Source of the DNA: a virus
DNA length: 62,025 nt
Virus record (IMG/VR): IMGVR_UViG_3300009181_000080
Span: 1-62,025 of that record
Reading direction: 5' to 3' (one strand)
Part shown: piece after piece, positions 1 through 8,113 of the stretch
How the letters are laid out: the number at the start of each line of letters is the position of its first letter
Position numbering within the stretch: the stretch's first letter is position 1
Made by a program: the position numbers and the translations under genes
The notes under the pieces: model-generated
What the model saw: only the letters and a program-made list of their open reading frames with translations
The model's database searches: none
What the model was told of the DNA's origin: nothing

Positions 1-556
1 AATCTAATATAAGAGGGATATGCCATTCACTAGTATATCTGTGAGTGTTATATTCTTCTTTCCATTTCAAGACTTACTGCGTAAGTCTATTGATATCGCT
101 ATCGCTCATCAATGTATTGTTTTTTTTAATTGTTTTTGTTTTTAGATAGTATCATCCAGATTAATTGGTCACACTTTGCCCGCACTGGGCAAAGATAAGA
201 TCTGTAGCATCATCCGAGTAGCACAGTCACTTAGCGTTACAACATTACAGAGGCGGTTGTCCGGTACCTCGAGTTGTGTCTTTATACAACGGCGGTCCAC
301 AATATATACGCTAACATACTTGTGAACGTGTAGCATCACTGCTACGTCTTTTAGCCTTTAATTTTATTCAAACAATCAAACCGCGGCGATTAGCGATCTT
401 CGTCCTGTTAAGGATAGTGATTGAGTGCTCTTTACAGCAAAGAGTCTTCCGTCCCTGTGACCCGAGGTCCAGTTTTTATGGGCATCCGTGATTAGCTGAT
501 GCTAGCCTGTATACTGTATTTGTGTTACGAGCCGGACTTTGTGTCGGAAGTGATTG
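1..556. other. Gene-free region with many perfect inverted repeats
   Basis: No open reading frame of credible length or composition is seen on either strand, unlike the rest of the window, which is almost fully coding. The stretch has several perfect inverted repeats: 70-77 with 81-88 (8 bp, 3-nt loop), 174-181 with 187-194 (8 bp, 5-nt loop), 330-335 with 340-345 (6 bp, 4-nt loop) and 428-433 with 439-444 (6 bp, 5-nt loop). A longer-range 7-bp pairing joins 231-237 to 308-314 and encloses two smaller stems (240-243/256-259 and 274-278/286-290). None is followed by a clean T-run as in a rho-independent terminator. It may encode structured RNA, or be a control or replication region; the function is unknown. 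Confidence 0.55.
231..314. ncRNA. Candidate structured RNA element (closed multi-stem fold)
   Basis: An 84-nt segment is closed by a perfect 7-bp stem (231-237 with 308-314). It contains two internal stem-loops, CAAC/GTTG at 240-243/256-259 and GTTGT/ACAAC at 274-278/286-290. The outline recalls a tRNA-like multi-stem fold, but no anticodon stem, T-loop motif or CCA-proximal T-arm could be found on either strand, so it is not called a tRNA. Strand and function are undetermined. Confidence 0.2.
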
Positions 557-985
557 TTAAAACTTATTTATAATGTGGGAGCCATGGACACGGACAGAGA
601 TCTGACCGTTATAATAATCTGTAGTTTCCAATACCTTACGGTTAAATTGTTCTCTTGCTTCTACATAACTGCATTCTGCTTTGCTTTTGCAGTAGTATAG
701 TATTTCTCTTGTAAACTTGTCAACACCCAATGTTTCCACGTCTTTGTTTAATTCTACGTTAGATCCATAATATGTTTGCCAATCCGAATCTACTTTGCTT
801 TTAATTCTCTTGCGTTTTTTCTTACCGTTTTTTAACTTTACTACCTTATACGACGTTTTACTAAATTTCGATAATTTTTTTCCAACATATTTCCTACCAG
901 ATATTGTATTTGTGATCAAATATACAAAACCAATACAGTTTTCGGGCAGAGATTCTACTGGGATATTTTCGTGTAGCCATGTCAT
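557..985 (-). CDS. GIY-YIG-like nuclease (homing-endonuclease-like, phage conserved type)
   Basis: This 142-residue protein has the outline of a GIY-YIG nuclease. A FVY strand (about residues 20-22) is followed by YVG (33-35), a basic linker (about 48-64), an arginine in FTREIL (93), a glutamate in YVEA (109) and an asparagine in YYNG (126). These match the tyrosines, arginine, glutamate and asparagine expected of the family. Similar short proteins are common in T4-like phages and are usually labelled Seg-like or putative homing endonucleases. No DNA-binding domain beyond the lysine-rich linker is visible, so it may be a domesticated nuclease. It is the last gene of the minus-strand block and lies about 30 bp after the preceding radical SAM gene. 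Fold assignment is fairly secure; the biological role is not. Confidence 0.65.
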   Translation of the reverse strand: MTWLHENIPVESLPENCIGFVYLITNTISGRKYVGKKLSKFSKTSYKVVKLKNGKKKRKRIKSKVDSDWQTYYGSNVELNKDVETLGVDKFTREILYYCKSKAECSYVEAREQFNRKVLETTDYYNGQISVRVHGSHIINKF

Positions 986-1016
986 CCATAGTAGTTATGC
1001 CTATTTACCACGGCGC

Positions 1017-1871
1017 CTAACATAATTGCACCTCACGTTGCCATTGGTTTGTAAAACTATTATTGCGTCCAGAACATGTTGCACGACACACAGGATGCGG
1101 ATCAGTGTTCCATGTCGCGGATACTTGTTCTAAAGTGACAAAGTTTGTTTGTGTACTGCCCAACCAACAGCATGGGCTAACACGGCCCTGTGCATCTATA
1201 TAGGTACTTTGTTCTTGTACTGCAATACATTGTATCGGACCCGTTTCCTGCCTGGGATCTTGCCACCCAACGGGAAACTCTAGTCCGTTAATATATGGGC
1301 GTTTACTAACTTTGGCACGGAACCAGGTAAATCCCAAGGAATGTGCAAATTCTGCACATTGGTCAACTTGATGTTGATTGTGTGCATACACTAGCATATC
1401 CCAGTGAGCATGGCCACCTGCATCAATAAATGCTGTTGCATTTTCAATTAATTTACCCCAATTACTGTTTTTACGGTATATGTGATTTGTGTCTTCTAGC
1501 CCATCTATACTGAACACAACATAGTCTCTAGGTTGATCGAGTAGTTTGCCAAGATGGGTCCACCATTTTTTTGTTTGTAATCCACCATTGGTATTCATTC
1601 CCAATGTAATCGTGGGATTAACACTTCTAAAGTATTTGTATATATCCACAGTATGTGCGCCTGCCGCCGGATCGCCATAATTGCCGCACATAAACATTTT
1701 ATCCAACTGTTGGATAAATCCTATATTAAACTTATCTTTAATTTGCTCAACAGTTAAGTGATGTTTAAGTGCTTTGTTGAAAGCAGGATCTGTTTCGCGG
1801 GCACACAGCGGACATGCCAATTGGCAAACATCCGTTGGTTCTACATGCAGTACCTTAGGTGATATCAACAT
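1017..1871 (-). CDS. Radical SAM protein with C-terminal SPASM-like cysteines
   Basis: This 284-residue protein has the radical SAM 4Fe-4S motif at C16-x3-C20-x2-C23, right at the N-terminus. A GNYGDP segment (about residue 65) stands where the usual GGEP strand would bind SAM. Towards the C-terminus a C...CC...C-x3-C series (about residues 210-266) looks like an auxiliary cluster of the SPASM/twitch kind, here in the conventional position after the core. That differs from the other seven radical SAM proteins of the window, which carry theirs in front. It begins inside the 3' end of gp46 (17-bp overlap), so the two are probably translated together. The substrate is unknown. SPASM proteins modify peptides, sugars or other small molecules by radical chemistry. 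Confidence 0.85.
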   Translation of the reverse strand: MLISPKVLHVEPTDVCQLACPLCARETDPAFNKALKHHLTVEQIKDKFNIGFIQQLDKMFMCGNYGDPAAGAHTVDIYKYFRSVNPTITLGMNTNGGLQTKKWWTHLGKLLDQPRDYVVFSIDGLEDTNHIYRKNSNWGKLIENATAFIDAGGHAHWDMLVYAHNQHQVDQCAEFAHSLGFTWFRAKVSKRPYINGLEFPVGWQDPRQETGPIQCIAVQEQSTYIDAQGRVSPCCWLGSTQTNFVTLEQVSATWNTDPHPVCRATCSGRNNSFTNQWQREVQLC

Positions 1872-3624
1872 CGGTACTATACGAAGTAAATCCGTTTTCT
1901 TTTACAACGTGTAAGGTATTATTTACACGACCGATTAATTCATCCTTGTGCGACACTAGCCAAATTGATTTGTTGGACTCCCTTGACATCTTCTTGAGTA
2001 TGGCCAACGAACTTTCAACACCCGAGCTATCTAATCCCGAATCAATCAACTCGTCGATAAACAATAAGTTGATAGGTTGGTACAGACTTTCCCACACATC
2101 ACGGAAACTCCAACTTAGCGAAAGGATCAATCTGTTGCGTTCACCTCTGCTTAAATTGTCAAAGTCTAAATCTCTGCCTAGCTCAGTGATGCTAACAGTC
2201 AGGTCATTATTAAACTTAATAGTATGTGGCAAACCAATGCGGTCTAAGTATTGTCCAAGTCGTGCATTTAGATAGCTTAGGTTTTGATCGATAATACGTT
2301 TACGTATAAATGAATCTTTGTTTGTTAACAGTTTAAGCAAGAACTCTTGATGTTCTTTAACATTTGTAAGGTCGTTGATAGTGTCGTATGTGATCTCCTC
2401 GACACCTTGCTCTTGCATTTCTACAATCTGCTCGGCATACGGATCTTGCTCTGCTATCTTTAAGGTCAACTGTTCCACTAAGTTATCAACGCTTGCTTGA
2501 TGGTGAATAGCATCGGATTCTTTTGTATAAAACGTTTCGGGCTTGGCACCTAATTTACCGAGCGAAGTGGTGGCATTTATTAATTCTGCAACTAACTCCG
2601 AATGGGTGCCGGCTGCTGTCCTGGCAGTATCTAATTCTTTTTTCTTGTCATCTAATACTTGTTCATGTTTAGTATCGTGGAACGATTGTCCGCAGGTGTG
2701 ACACTGATGATTTTCTAGGGTAGTAATTTCTTTGATCAATCTAGTGATCGTTTTTTCTTCCCTTTGTAGATCTAATTTTGCTCGACTAGTGGCACTAGAA
2801 AGATCGTTTAAGTCTTTGCGTAATTGTTCCCACACAGCAAGATCTTTATGCAAGTGGATCTCCTGCACGATATCAATTTTTTGTAATTCCGCCGTGGCAT
2901 TTTCAATCTTTGTTATCTCTTCGGCATGCTTGGTAGTCCACAGTGTTTGCCTGCGTTTTAAGGCGTCAATTTGCTCTTGAATACGCACATTTGCGTCGGT
3001 AACTGCCTTGATACGGAACTCTTCTTGTGTTATAGAGTCCCGGGTTACCTTGGTCTGTTCTTTAAGTTTATCGGCTTTTTCGCTTAGTAATGTGATACCA
3101 AGCAATTGCTCAATGATAGTACGTTGATCATTTGCCCTCAATGCCAGGAATGGTTCTGTATAGGTGTTTAGTGCCACAACGTGCTTGAACATATCGTGGC
3201 TCATGCCTAACATGCGTTCTATGTCACCTTGTGTTTCCCTGCTATCGCCTTGGGCATCATCTGTGATTTCTTTTTCTTGATCACCCACCCAAAATTTCAT
3301 TATGTTAGGTTTACGTCCACGTTCAATACGATAGCTTTGTCCGTCTTTTTCAAAATCAATAGTGACCATCATACTTTTAGTATTGGTTTTATTAATTAAG
3401 TTATCTTTTTTGATGTTGGTTAACGCATTACCATATAACGCATAGCTTAATGCATTAATGATAGTAGTTTTACCTGTACCATTACGGGCACCGGAGTCGT
3501 CTCCTCCAAGGTCTAAGTTTTCACCTAGCACAAGTGTTAAGTCCTGTCGATCAAAATTGACCGCTTGGGTAGTATTACCCACACTCATAAAATTACGTAC
3601 AGTTAAGTCTTTTATTTTAAACAT
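1855..3624 (-). CDS. gp46: Recombination endonuclease large subunit gp46 (Rad50/SbcC-like ATPase)
   Basis: This is the Rad50-type SMC ATPase of T4-like phages. With gp47 it forms the Mre11-Rad50-like nuclease that resects DNA ends for recombination-dependent replication and host DNA breakdown. In the 589 residues one sees Walker A (GARNGTGKTT, 45-54) and long coiled-coil stretches with a zinc-hook C308-x2-C311. They are followed by the ABC signature LSRGERNRLI (491-500) and Walker B with catalytic acid (LLFIDELID, about 520-528). Length is normal for the family. In T4 relatives gp46 and gp47 are neighbours; here an SGNH-like gene and a radical SAM gene separate them. The first 68 bp are imperfectly repeated upstream at 4376-4443. 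The start overlaps the SGNH gene by 8 bp. Confidence 0.95.
   Translation of the reverse strand: MFKIKDLTVRNFMSVGNTTQAVNFDRQDLTLVLGENLDLGGDDSGARNGTGKTTIINALSYALYGNALTNIKKDNLINKTNTKSMMVTIDFEKDGQSYRIERGRKPNIMKFWVGDQEKEITDDAQGDSRETQGDIERMLGMSHDMFKHVVALNTYTEPFLALRANDQRTIIEQLLGITLLSEKADKLKEQTKVTRDSITQEEFRIKAVTDANVRIQEQIDALKRRQTLWTTKHAEEITKIENATAELQKIDIVQEIHLHKDLAVWEQLRKDLNDLSSATSRAKLDLQREEKTITRLIKEITTLENHQCHTCGQSFHDTKHEQVLDDKKKELDTARTAAGTHSELVAELINATTSLGKLGAKPETFYTKESDAIHHQASVDNLVEQLTLKIAEQDPYAEQIVEMQEQGVEEITYDTINDLTNVKEHQEFLLKLLTNKDSFIRKRIIDQNLSYLNARLGQYLDRIGLPHTIKFNNDLTVSITELGRDLDFDNLSRGERNRLILSLSWSFRDVWESLYQPINLLFIDELIDSGLDSSGVESSLAILKKMSRESNKSIWLVSHKDELIGRVNNTLHVVKENGFTSYSTDVDIT
3557..3624 (-). 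repeat. Direct repeat copy A: true 5' end of gp46
   Basis: The first 68 bp of gp46 match positions 4376-4443 at 58 of 68 positions by eye, in the same orientation. The two copies bracket the SGNH-like gene. At protein level both read MFKIK-x-LTV-[RK]-NFMSVGNTTQAV. This copy leads into the full gp46 reading frame. Confidence 0.9.
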
Positions 3625-4363
3625 TTAAGTATTGTACTATTAAGTAGGTGGCAAAGTCAATGTGTGCTTGTTCATTCGGATGACCGTGTTTGCCAAACAG
3701 ATGAACATCCTTGGGTATATAATTTTTGGTAAGCGCATACGTGCCAAAACTAAAATTAAGTAAATCAAGGACATTAGGATCATTGTTAATATCTGAATAC
3801 AACGATGACAAAAACGGCGCGGTATAATCAATAAGCGGAGCTCCTGGCAGTACATCAACATTAGAAAATATTAGATATCTAATATTTCTACTTTTAAGTA
3901 ATCCGGTTAATGATATTAAGTCTGTTATTAAATTAGTTACTTCAGCTTCAGGAGAATAATGGTCAAGCCATTGTTTATAGTAGTTTTGAACAGATGAGTG
4001 TGCAAATTTATGTATATCTGGAATTATAGTATCTATTAACCCATTTGTAAAATCTAAATTAGACCAGTTAATAGCAATGGGATGAAAGTCCCCGTCAGTT
4101 TCTGTTGGTGGCAAAGAAGGTTGCCACAGCTCGGTTCTTGAAATAAAACTTAACCCTACTAGTGCTAATATATCTTCGTCAGCATGTTGATGTTGCAATG
4201 TAAGTAAGTCTCTAATAGATGATCTTATAATACGTCTATTACAACTTCCTGGAATTCCTGAATTTATTAACGTTGCATTAAAATATTCTGCAATTTTATC
4301 AGCGTAAACAGTATGTCCTTGTTTTGGTGCACCAAAACTACAAGAATTAGAATATACTATCAT
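3617..4363 (-). CDS. SGNH/GDSL-like hydrolase or acyltransferase, inserted before gp46
   Basis: This 248-residue protein opens with a SGNH-type block I (SNSCSFG, residues 5-11, serine 7 or 9 as nucleophile candidate). It has a glycine/asparagine-rich segment SGIPGSCNRR (about 35-44) as in block II-III, and a C-terminal HPNEQAHIDFA resembling the catalytic DxxH block with an asparagine in place of the aspartate. SGNH proteins hydrolyse or transfer acyl groups on lipids and sugars; three further members occur at 56620-60297. It lies between degenerate and true copies of the gp46 5' end. Its ATG overlaps the stop of the 27-codon gp46 remnant (ATGA) and its end overlaps gp46 by 8 bp, so translation may be coupled along the chain. 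The enzymatic activity is inferred. Confidence 0.6.
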   Translation of the reverse strand: MIVYSNSCSFGAPKQGHTVYADKIAEYFNATLINSGIPGSCNRRIIRSSIRDLLTLQHQHADEDILALVGLSFISRTELWQPSLPPTETDGDFHPIAINWSNLDFTNGLIDTIIPDIHKFAHSSVQNYYKQWLDHYSPEAEVTNLITDLISLTGLLKSRNIRYLIFSNVDVLPGAPLIDYTAPFLSSLYSDINNDPNVLDLLNFSFGTYALTKNYIPKDVHLFGKHGHPNEQAHIDFATYLIVQYLNV

Positions 4364-4443
4364 ATATAATCTCTTTTGACTGCTTGGGTAGTATTACCCA
4401 CGCTCATAAAGTTTTTTACGGTTAACGTTTTTATTTTAAACAT
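4360..4443 (-). pseudogene. Degenerate 5' fragment of gp46 (27-codon leader ORF)
   Basis: Read on the minus strand, this 27-codon ORF starts with 22 residues almost identical to the gp46 N-terminus (only D/T and R/K differences), then five unrelated residues and TGA. The stop overlaps the ATG of the SGNH-like gene as ATGA, so ribosomes that start here could re-initiate on the cargo gene. It looks like the original or duplicated start of gp46 left behind when the cargo entered. No Rad50 function is possible from this fragment. Confidence 0.8.
4376..4443 (-). repeat. Direct repeat copy B: duplicated 5' end of gp46
   Basis: This is the second copy of the 68-bp repeat described at 3557-3624. Differences concentrate in the middle of the unit (positions equivalent to codons 5-11), while the first 15 and the next 30 bp are nearly intact. 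It is followed at once by the SGNH-like gene. Confidence 0.9.
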
Positions 4444-4476
4444 ATCTGTCTACTATACACGATTATTTGGAAAAGA

Positions 4477-6060
4477 TTAATAGCCCATTGCCTGGGCGAC
4501 CTCTGGGTATAACTTAGCAAAACTTTCATTCCTGGCACTGTCAAGTTTTTTCATATACCTACAAAATTCAACGCCAGTTGACAGTGATGCATCGTTTAAA
4601 ATACCGATAGTGTTATCTATAAAACTTTGTAAGTGATCATTTGGCGCCTTGTATGCGATTAAACGGTGCAAAAGTAGATCTCTGGCCTCTTTGGTAACCG
4701 CGGATATGTTTAAATATTCTGGATAATATAATGTGCCACAATGCACAGATGTAAAATCTTGTGACCCAATCCAATTAAAAATCTCCGGCAAATAGTATAC
4801 GTTCTGTATATTGATAGCCAGGTGCAATGCTATTTCAACGGTACCGCCCTGCATGGCTAAGTATTTCTTAACATTTTCTTTAACCTCGGACCAATCTGCT
4901 CCCGACCGTTCATAATCAAATCTGCTATCTATGTTATCAATACTTATTGCTATTTCCATCCGTTTAAATTTAGAAAATAACTGTACATACTTCTCGGGAA
5001 ATATCGTACCATTTGTATTATAGTGTATAGAAATATCTTTTGATCGTCCCGATCTTACCAATTTGGCAATAAATTCAAAGTGCCGTTTGGACAGCATTGG
5101 CTCACCGCCCGCTAGATCAAAATATAAAATTCCAGACTCTGGATCTTCTAGTTCGTCCCATAATATAGGATTATCATTGTTTACCCATTTTCCCTGCTGG
5201 ATGGCTTTATACGCTGGGTGCGATTTTTTATCAATCATGCCTTTATTAAATCTGATTGCTTCCTCTGCGATCCGACTACTATTTCCAGAACTACAAATCC
5301 TACACTTCAGATTACATACATTGCCAAATGCCAGACTGACAAATTTTATATTTTTAAAATCTTCAATTTCCCAATCTGCATCATATGACTCTGGCATCCT
5401 GTGTTTTAATAATTGTCTTTTGCTAACAGTTTTATCTGCTTCTTCCTTCCAACAACGGGCACACCCGGGAGGTTTTTGTCCGCTTAAAAAATCTTGCCGT
5501 AACGTCCTCATGGCATTACTATAATATACTTCTTTGAGAGTATTTCTCTCAACATGAAACGGGACTCCGTCATTGGCAAATACGCCTCTATAGAAACAAC
5601 ACGGTTTAAATTCCCCCCTGGTAGTAATATCTAAGCTAATCCACGGTTGAGCACAAATAGTTTCCGGTAGATTAAGAATAGCAGAATATGTAATATCCGG
5701 ATAGGAGTTAGCATCCTCGCAATAATAAAACCCAATTGGGGGTATGTTGACCGACTTATTGACCCTCGCTTGTTCCAACATATCGGGAATACTGTAGTCT
5801 GACCCGACTACTAGAACAAAAAAGTTACCAATGTCAATAAAATCGAGACACTCTTGGAGCTTATTAAAAAAATATATTAGTTGCTGTTTATCTATATTAT
5901 TTTGACAAAAGAAAATAAATCTTTGATTATCTGCAAATGTTTCTTGTTTAAGATTGTATAACGTACGATATAACGACGACGAAGGCAGACTAAAAAAGTC
6001 CGCCACGTTGTAAATTTTATCAAATTGATATAATTTTTTTAATTCACCTTCAAAAGTCAT
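4477..6060 (-). CDS. Radical SAM protein with N-terminal twitch-like cysteine cluster, between gp46 and gp47
   Basis: This is a 527-residue protein in three parts. Residues 1-130 form an unrecognised alpha/beta N-terminal domain. Residues 136-203 carry an auxiliary cluster pattern (C136, C154-C155, C200-x2-C203). The radical SAM core starts at C249-x3-C253-x2-C256, followed by a GGEP motif (about residue 325). The C-terminal half and the final PEVAQAMGY resemble the plus-strand protein at 52097-53314, so the two are paralogues. The ATG overlaps the gp47 stop as ATGA. It sits with the SGNH gene between gp47 and gp46, which are adjacent in T4. Substrate unknown; the auxiliary cluster suggests a peptide, sugar or small-molecule modifying enzyme. 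Confidence 0.85.
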   Translation of the reverse strand: MTFEGELKKLYQFDKIYNVADFFSLPSSSLYRTLYNLKQETFADNQRFIFFCQNNIDKQQLIYFFNKLQECLDFIDIGNFFVLVVGSDYSIPDMLEQARVNKSVNIPPIGFYYCEDANSYPDITYSAILNLPETICAQPWISLDITTRGEFKPCCFYRGVFANDGVPFHVERNTLKEVYYSNAMRTLRQDFLSGQKPPGCARCWKEEADKTVSKRQLLKHRMPESYDADWEIEDFKNIKFVSLAFGNVCNLKCRICSSGNSSRIAEEAIRFNKGMIDKKSHPAYKAIQQGKWVNNDNPILWDELEDPESGILYFDLAGGEPMLSKRHFEFIAKLVRSGRSKDISIHYNTNGTIFPEKYVQLFSKFKRMEIAISIDNIDSRFDYERSGADWSEVKENVKKYLAMQGGTVEIALHLAINIQNVYYLPEIFNWIGSQDFTSVHCGTLYYPEYLNISAVTKEARDLLLHRLIAYKAPNDHLQSFIDNTIGILNDASLSTGVEFCRYMKKLDSARNESFAKLYPEVAQAMGY

Positions 6061-7073
6061 AGGTTTCTGTAAATGTCCAGTAATAAGCTCTTATTAAACT
6101 GTTCACTATCTATTGTGCTTAATTGGCTAAACACGATCTGATCTACGCTCTTAAAATCTATGTTACCTTGTATCTCATAATCAGTTAGCTCTGTCGTCTT
6201 GGCGGGGATTAGAGTTATCTCTCGGAGTTTATAAGTATCGATGAATGTTTCTTTGACAAAGGTAGCTTCTTCGTAACTGATGTCGATATCCAGATTTACC
6301 CTGACATGCATATTAGGTTTAAGCATCACTTCGGTGTGTTTCAACACATCGCTTAATTGGAATACACGATACATCGGTTGATTGGGCCACGCATGATATA
6401 CCGGATCCTTGTCCCATTCTAAAATTGTAAGTCCACGGTCATCGTCACCTGCGTCTGCATAGTTATGTGGAAAACAATTACCAATGTATGTTACATTGCG
6501 TTGTGTTTGGCGTTTATGAAAGTGTCCTGTAAACACATGCTCGAATCCCTGCATATCGTTGCCAGTGATCTCACCATGATCTGGCATAGCAACCATGGCA
6601 TTCATTAAATACCCGGGCAATTCAAAGTGCCCAAACATATACTTACCAGTTAGTTTCTTTAACTTTTTGTGGTCGTCCCCGACCAACCAAGGAGCAATAA
6701 CCACATCGCCATGAGTAGTCCAATCGTTGCAAATATGGATATTAGATAAGTGCTTGGCCCACTCCACACTTTGTACATCACGCTTGTCGCGATAATACAA
6801 ATCGTGGTTACCCGGAATGAAGTATGTTTGATCAAAGTTCTCATTGAGATGCTCCAACGCCTGTAAGCTATAATTTAATGTGACAATATTAATGGACGCA
6901 CGATTGTTGTGCCAGTCGCCAAGGAACATCGCAGTTTCGCAACCCTCTTCTCGGGCTTTGGCTGTCGCCCACTTAACGAAGCTTAAACAATCTTCGTTGT
7001 GTAAGGTACTATTTGACTTCAGACCAAAATGTATGTCTGTGAAGATTGCAGCCTTCTTAAATAGATTTGTCAT
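6057..7073 (-). CDS. gp47: Recombination endonuclease small subunit gp47 (Mre11/SbcD-like)
   Basis: This is the metallophosphatase-fold nuclease that pairs with gp46 in end resection and recombination-dependent replication. The 338 residues carry the metal-binding blocks in order: DIH (13-15), GDWH (52-55), GNHD (88-91), a GHFE block (148-151) and GHFH (183-186). Length matches T4 gp47 (about 340). The start follows a short gap after gp55 in which no strong ribosome-binding site is visible on the minus strand; a TATACT box lies just upstream and could be part of a promoter. The stop overlaps the start of the radical SAM gene, so the cargo is transcriptionally tied to recombination genes. Confidence 0.93.
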   Translation of the reverse strand: MTNLFKKAAIFTDIHFGLKSNSTLHNEDCLSFVKWATAKAREEGCETAMFLGDWHNNRASINIVTLNYSLQALEHLNENFDQTYFIPGNHDLYYRDKRDVQSVEWAKHLSNIHICNDWTTHGDVVIAPWLVGDDHKKLKKLTGKYMFGHFELPGYLMNAMVAMPDHGEITGNDMQGFEHVFTGHFHKRQTQRNVTYIGNCFPHNYADAGDDDRGLTILEWDKDPVYHAWPNQPMYRVFQLSDVLKHTEVMLKPNMHVRVNLDIDISYEEATFVKETFIDTYKLREITLIPAKTTELTDYEIQGNIDFKSVDQIVFSQLSTIDSEQFNKSLLLDIYRNL

Positions 7074-7115
7074 CTAAGCAGTATAAACTAAACGTGGGAG
7101 GAAATCAAATTTTAT

Positions 7116-7994
7116 TTACTCATAGTTACCATCAGTACTACCAGATGATGTTTGTTGCCCTTGCCTTGTATAGCTCGGGGTTAAGTTATTCATTTCTAAA
7201 ATATCATCACGTAAATTCTGGTTGCGTTTTTCGATATTTAAGACACGAGTAAAACTGTTAGTGATAGCGGCGGTGTAATACGCAAACGGGTTCTGCGATT
7301 TAGATTCGTCAAACTGTAACCCAATTTGGCTTAACTGCAATAACGCTTGGCTACGCATTTCATCGTTATAAGTGTATCCACGCCAATTTGAACGAGTAGC
7401 ATATCGTTCACATAACTTAATAAACATATGGGCTAATTTATTGGTCATTTTTCCATGTTCTCTGGAAAACGCGCCGGTATCTAATCCGCCCTTCCAGTGA
7501 CTTTTGCCCACAACAATCAGTTCACCTGTAACGTTGACGCGATAATGAAAAAACGGAGGGAAATTACATTTAACATATTTGGTACTGCCGGAAATATCAA
7601 CATCTGCATCATCATCGTATTCGCTATGCGGGACACCTTCTTCCTCTAATAGCTTTACCGCGGCTTTTCGGGATTTAACATCATCAACAGGGATATGTTC
7701 CCAGGTCATGACTCTGAATACAACATCGCTGTCAGCGATGTCACGCAACTTGACTTCGAATTCATCTAGTTTACGTTTAACTCCATCGACGCTGGCTAAT
7801 TCGTGGGCTAATTTAGTTAAACGCTCTCCACGTGCTTTGCGACCAAGCATGATATTTTTTTTGTTAATTTTGCTTACATCCGGTAGTATCATATCATATT
7901 CTGAATCCACAGGATTTGGGTAACAGCAATATGTCGTTTTGCTTTTGTGAATTTCTTTTAATATGTCTTTGTTGTTTAAATAGTTATGGCGCAC
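7116..7994 (-). CDS. gp55: Late-transcription sigma factor gp55
   Basis: This is the sigma-70-like subunit that directs host RNA polymerase to late promoters of the TATAAATA type. The C-terminal third carries the sigma region 2-like segment (YTYNDEMRSQALLQLSQ, then NPFAYYTAAITNSFTRVL), which is typical of gp55. At 292 residues it is clearly longer than T4 gp55 (185). The extra about 150 N-terminal residues are charged, with a zone of short acidic runs, and have no motif I can name. The start is a GTG preceded by AAAGGA on the minus strand (8007-8002) with a 7-nt spacer. It is transcribed divergently from the structural block whose promoters it would recognise. Confidence 0.88.
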   Translation of the reverse strand: MRHNYLNNKDILKEIHKSKTTYCCYPNPVDSEYDMILPDVSKINKKNIMLGRKARGERLTKLAHELASVDGVKRKLDEFEVKLRDIADSDVVFRVMTWEHIPVDDVKSRKAAVKLLEEEGVPHSEYDDDADVDISGSTKYVKCNFPPFFHYRVNVTGELIVVGKSHWKGGLDTGAFSREHGKMTNKLAHMFIKLCERYATRSNWRGYTYNDEMRSQALLQLSQIGLQFDESKSQNPFAYYTAAITNSFTRVLNIEKRNQNLRDDILEMNNLTPSYTRQGQQTSSGSTDGNYE

Positions 7995-8001
7995 CTGTTA
8001 G

Positions 8002-8007
8002 TCCTTT
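8002..8007 (-). promoter_or_regulatory. Ribosome-binding site fixing the GTG start of gp55
   Basis: AAAGGA on the minus strand ends 7 nt before the GTG at 7994. This spacing supports GTG as the gp55 start despite the lack of an in-frame ATG nearby. Confidence 0.6.
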
Positions 8008-8085
8008 AAAGTTAGCACATACTAACATATTTAATTCCGTAAGGTCAACCTTTTTAAAAACATTATCTACGTCTATTATTCGTTC

Positions 8086-8093
8086 AATAAATA
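8086..8093 (+). promoter_or_regulatory. Late promoter-like box AATAAATA before the baseplate genes
   Basis: AATAAATA resembles the T4 late box TATAAATA recognised by gp55-containing polymerase. It lies 20 bp before the ATG of the first structural gene, with a TAGGA ribosome-binding site (8102-8106) between them. It is the best-placed of the late boxes in the window. Confidence 0.6.
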
Positions 8094-8113
8094 CTACATA
8101 ATAGGAAAATAAC

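Noticed and set aside
174-194. Rho-independent terminator
   Set aside because: The perfect 8-bp hairpin is not followed by a T-run on either strand.
231-314. tRNA-like fold
   Set aside because: The 7-bp closing stem and a CAAC/GTTG stem fit, but there is no anticodon stem, no T-loop motif and no T-arm next to the acceptor end on either strand.
5063-5524. 153-residue plus-strand ORF opposite the minus-strand radical SAM gene
   Set aside because: It lies wholly inside the radical SAM core, whose motifs are on the other strand.
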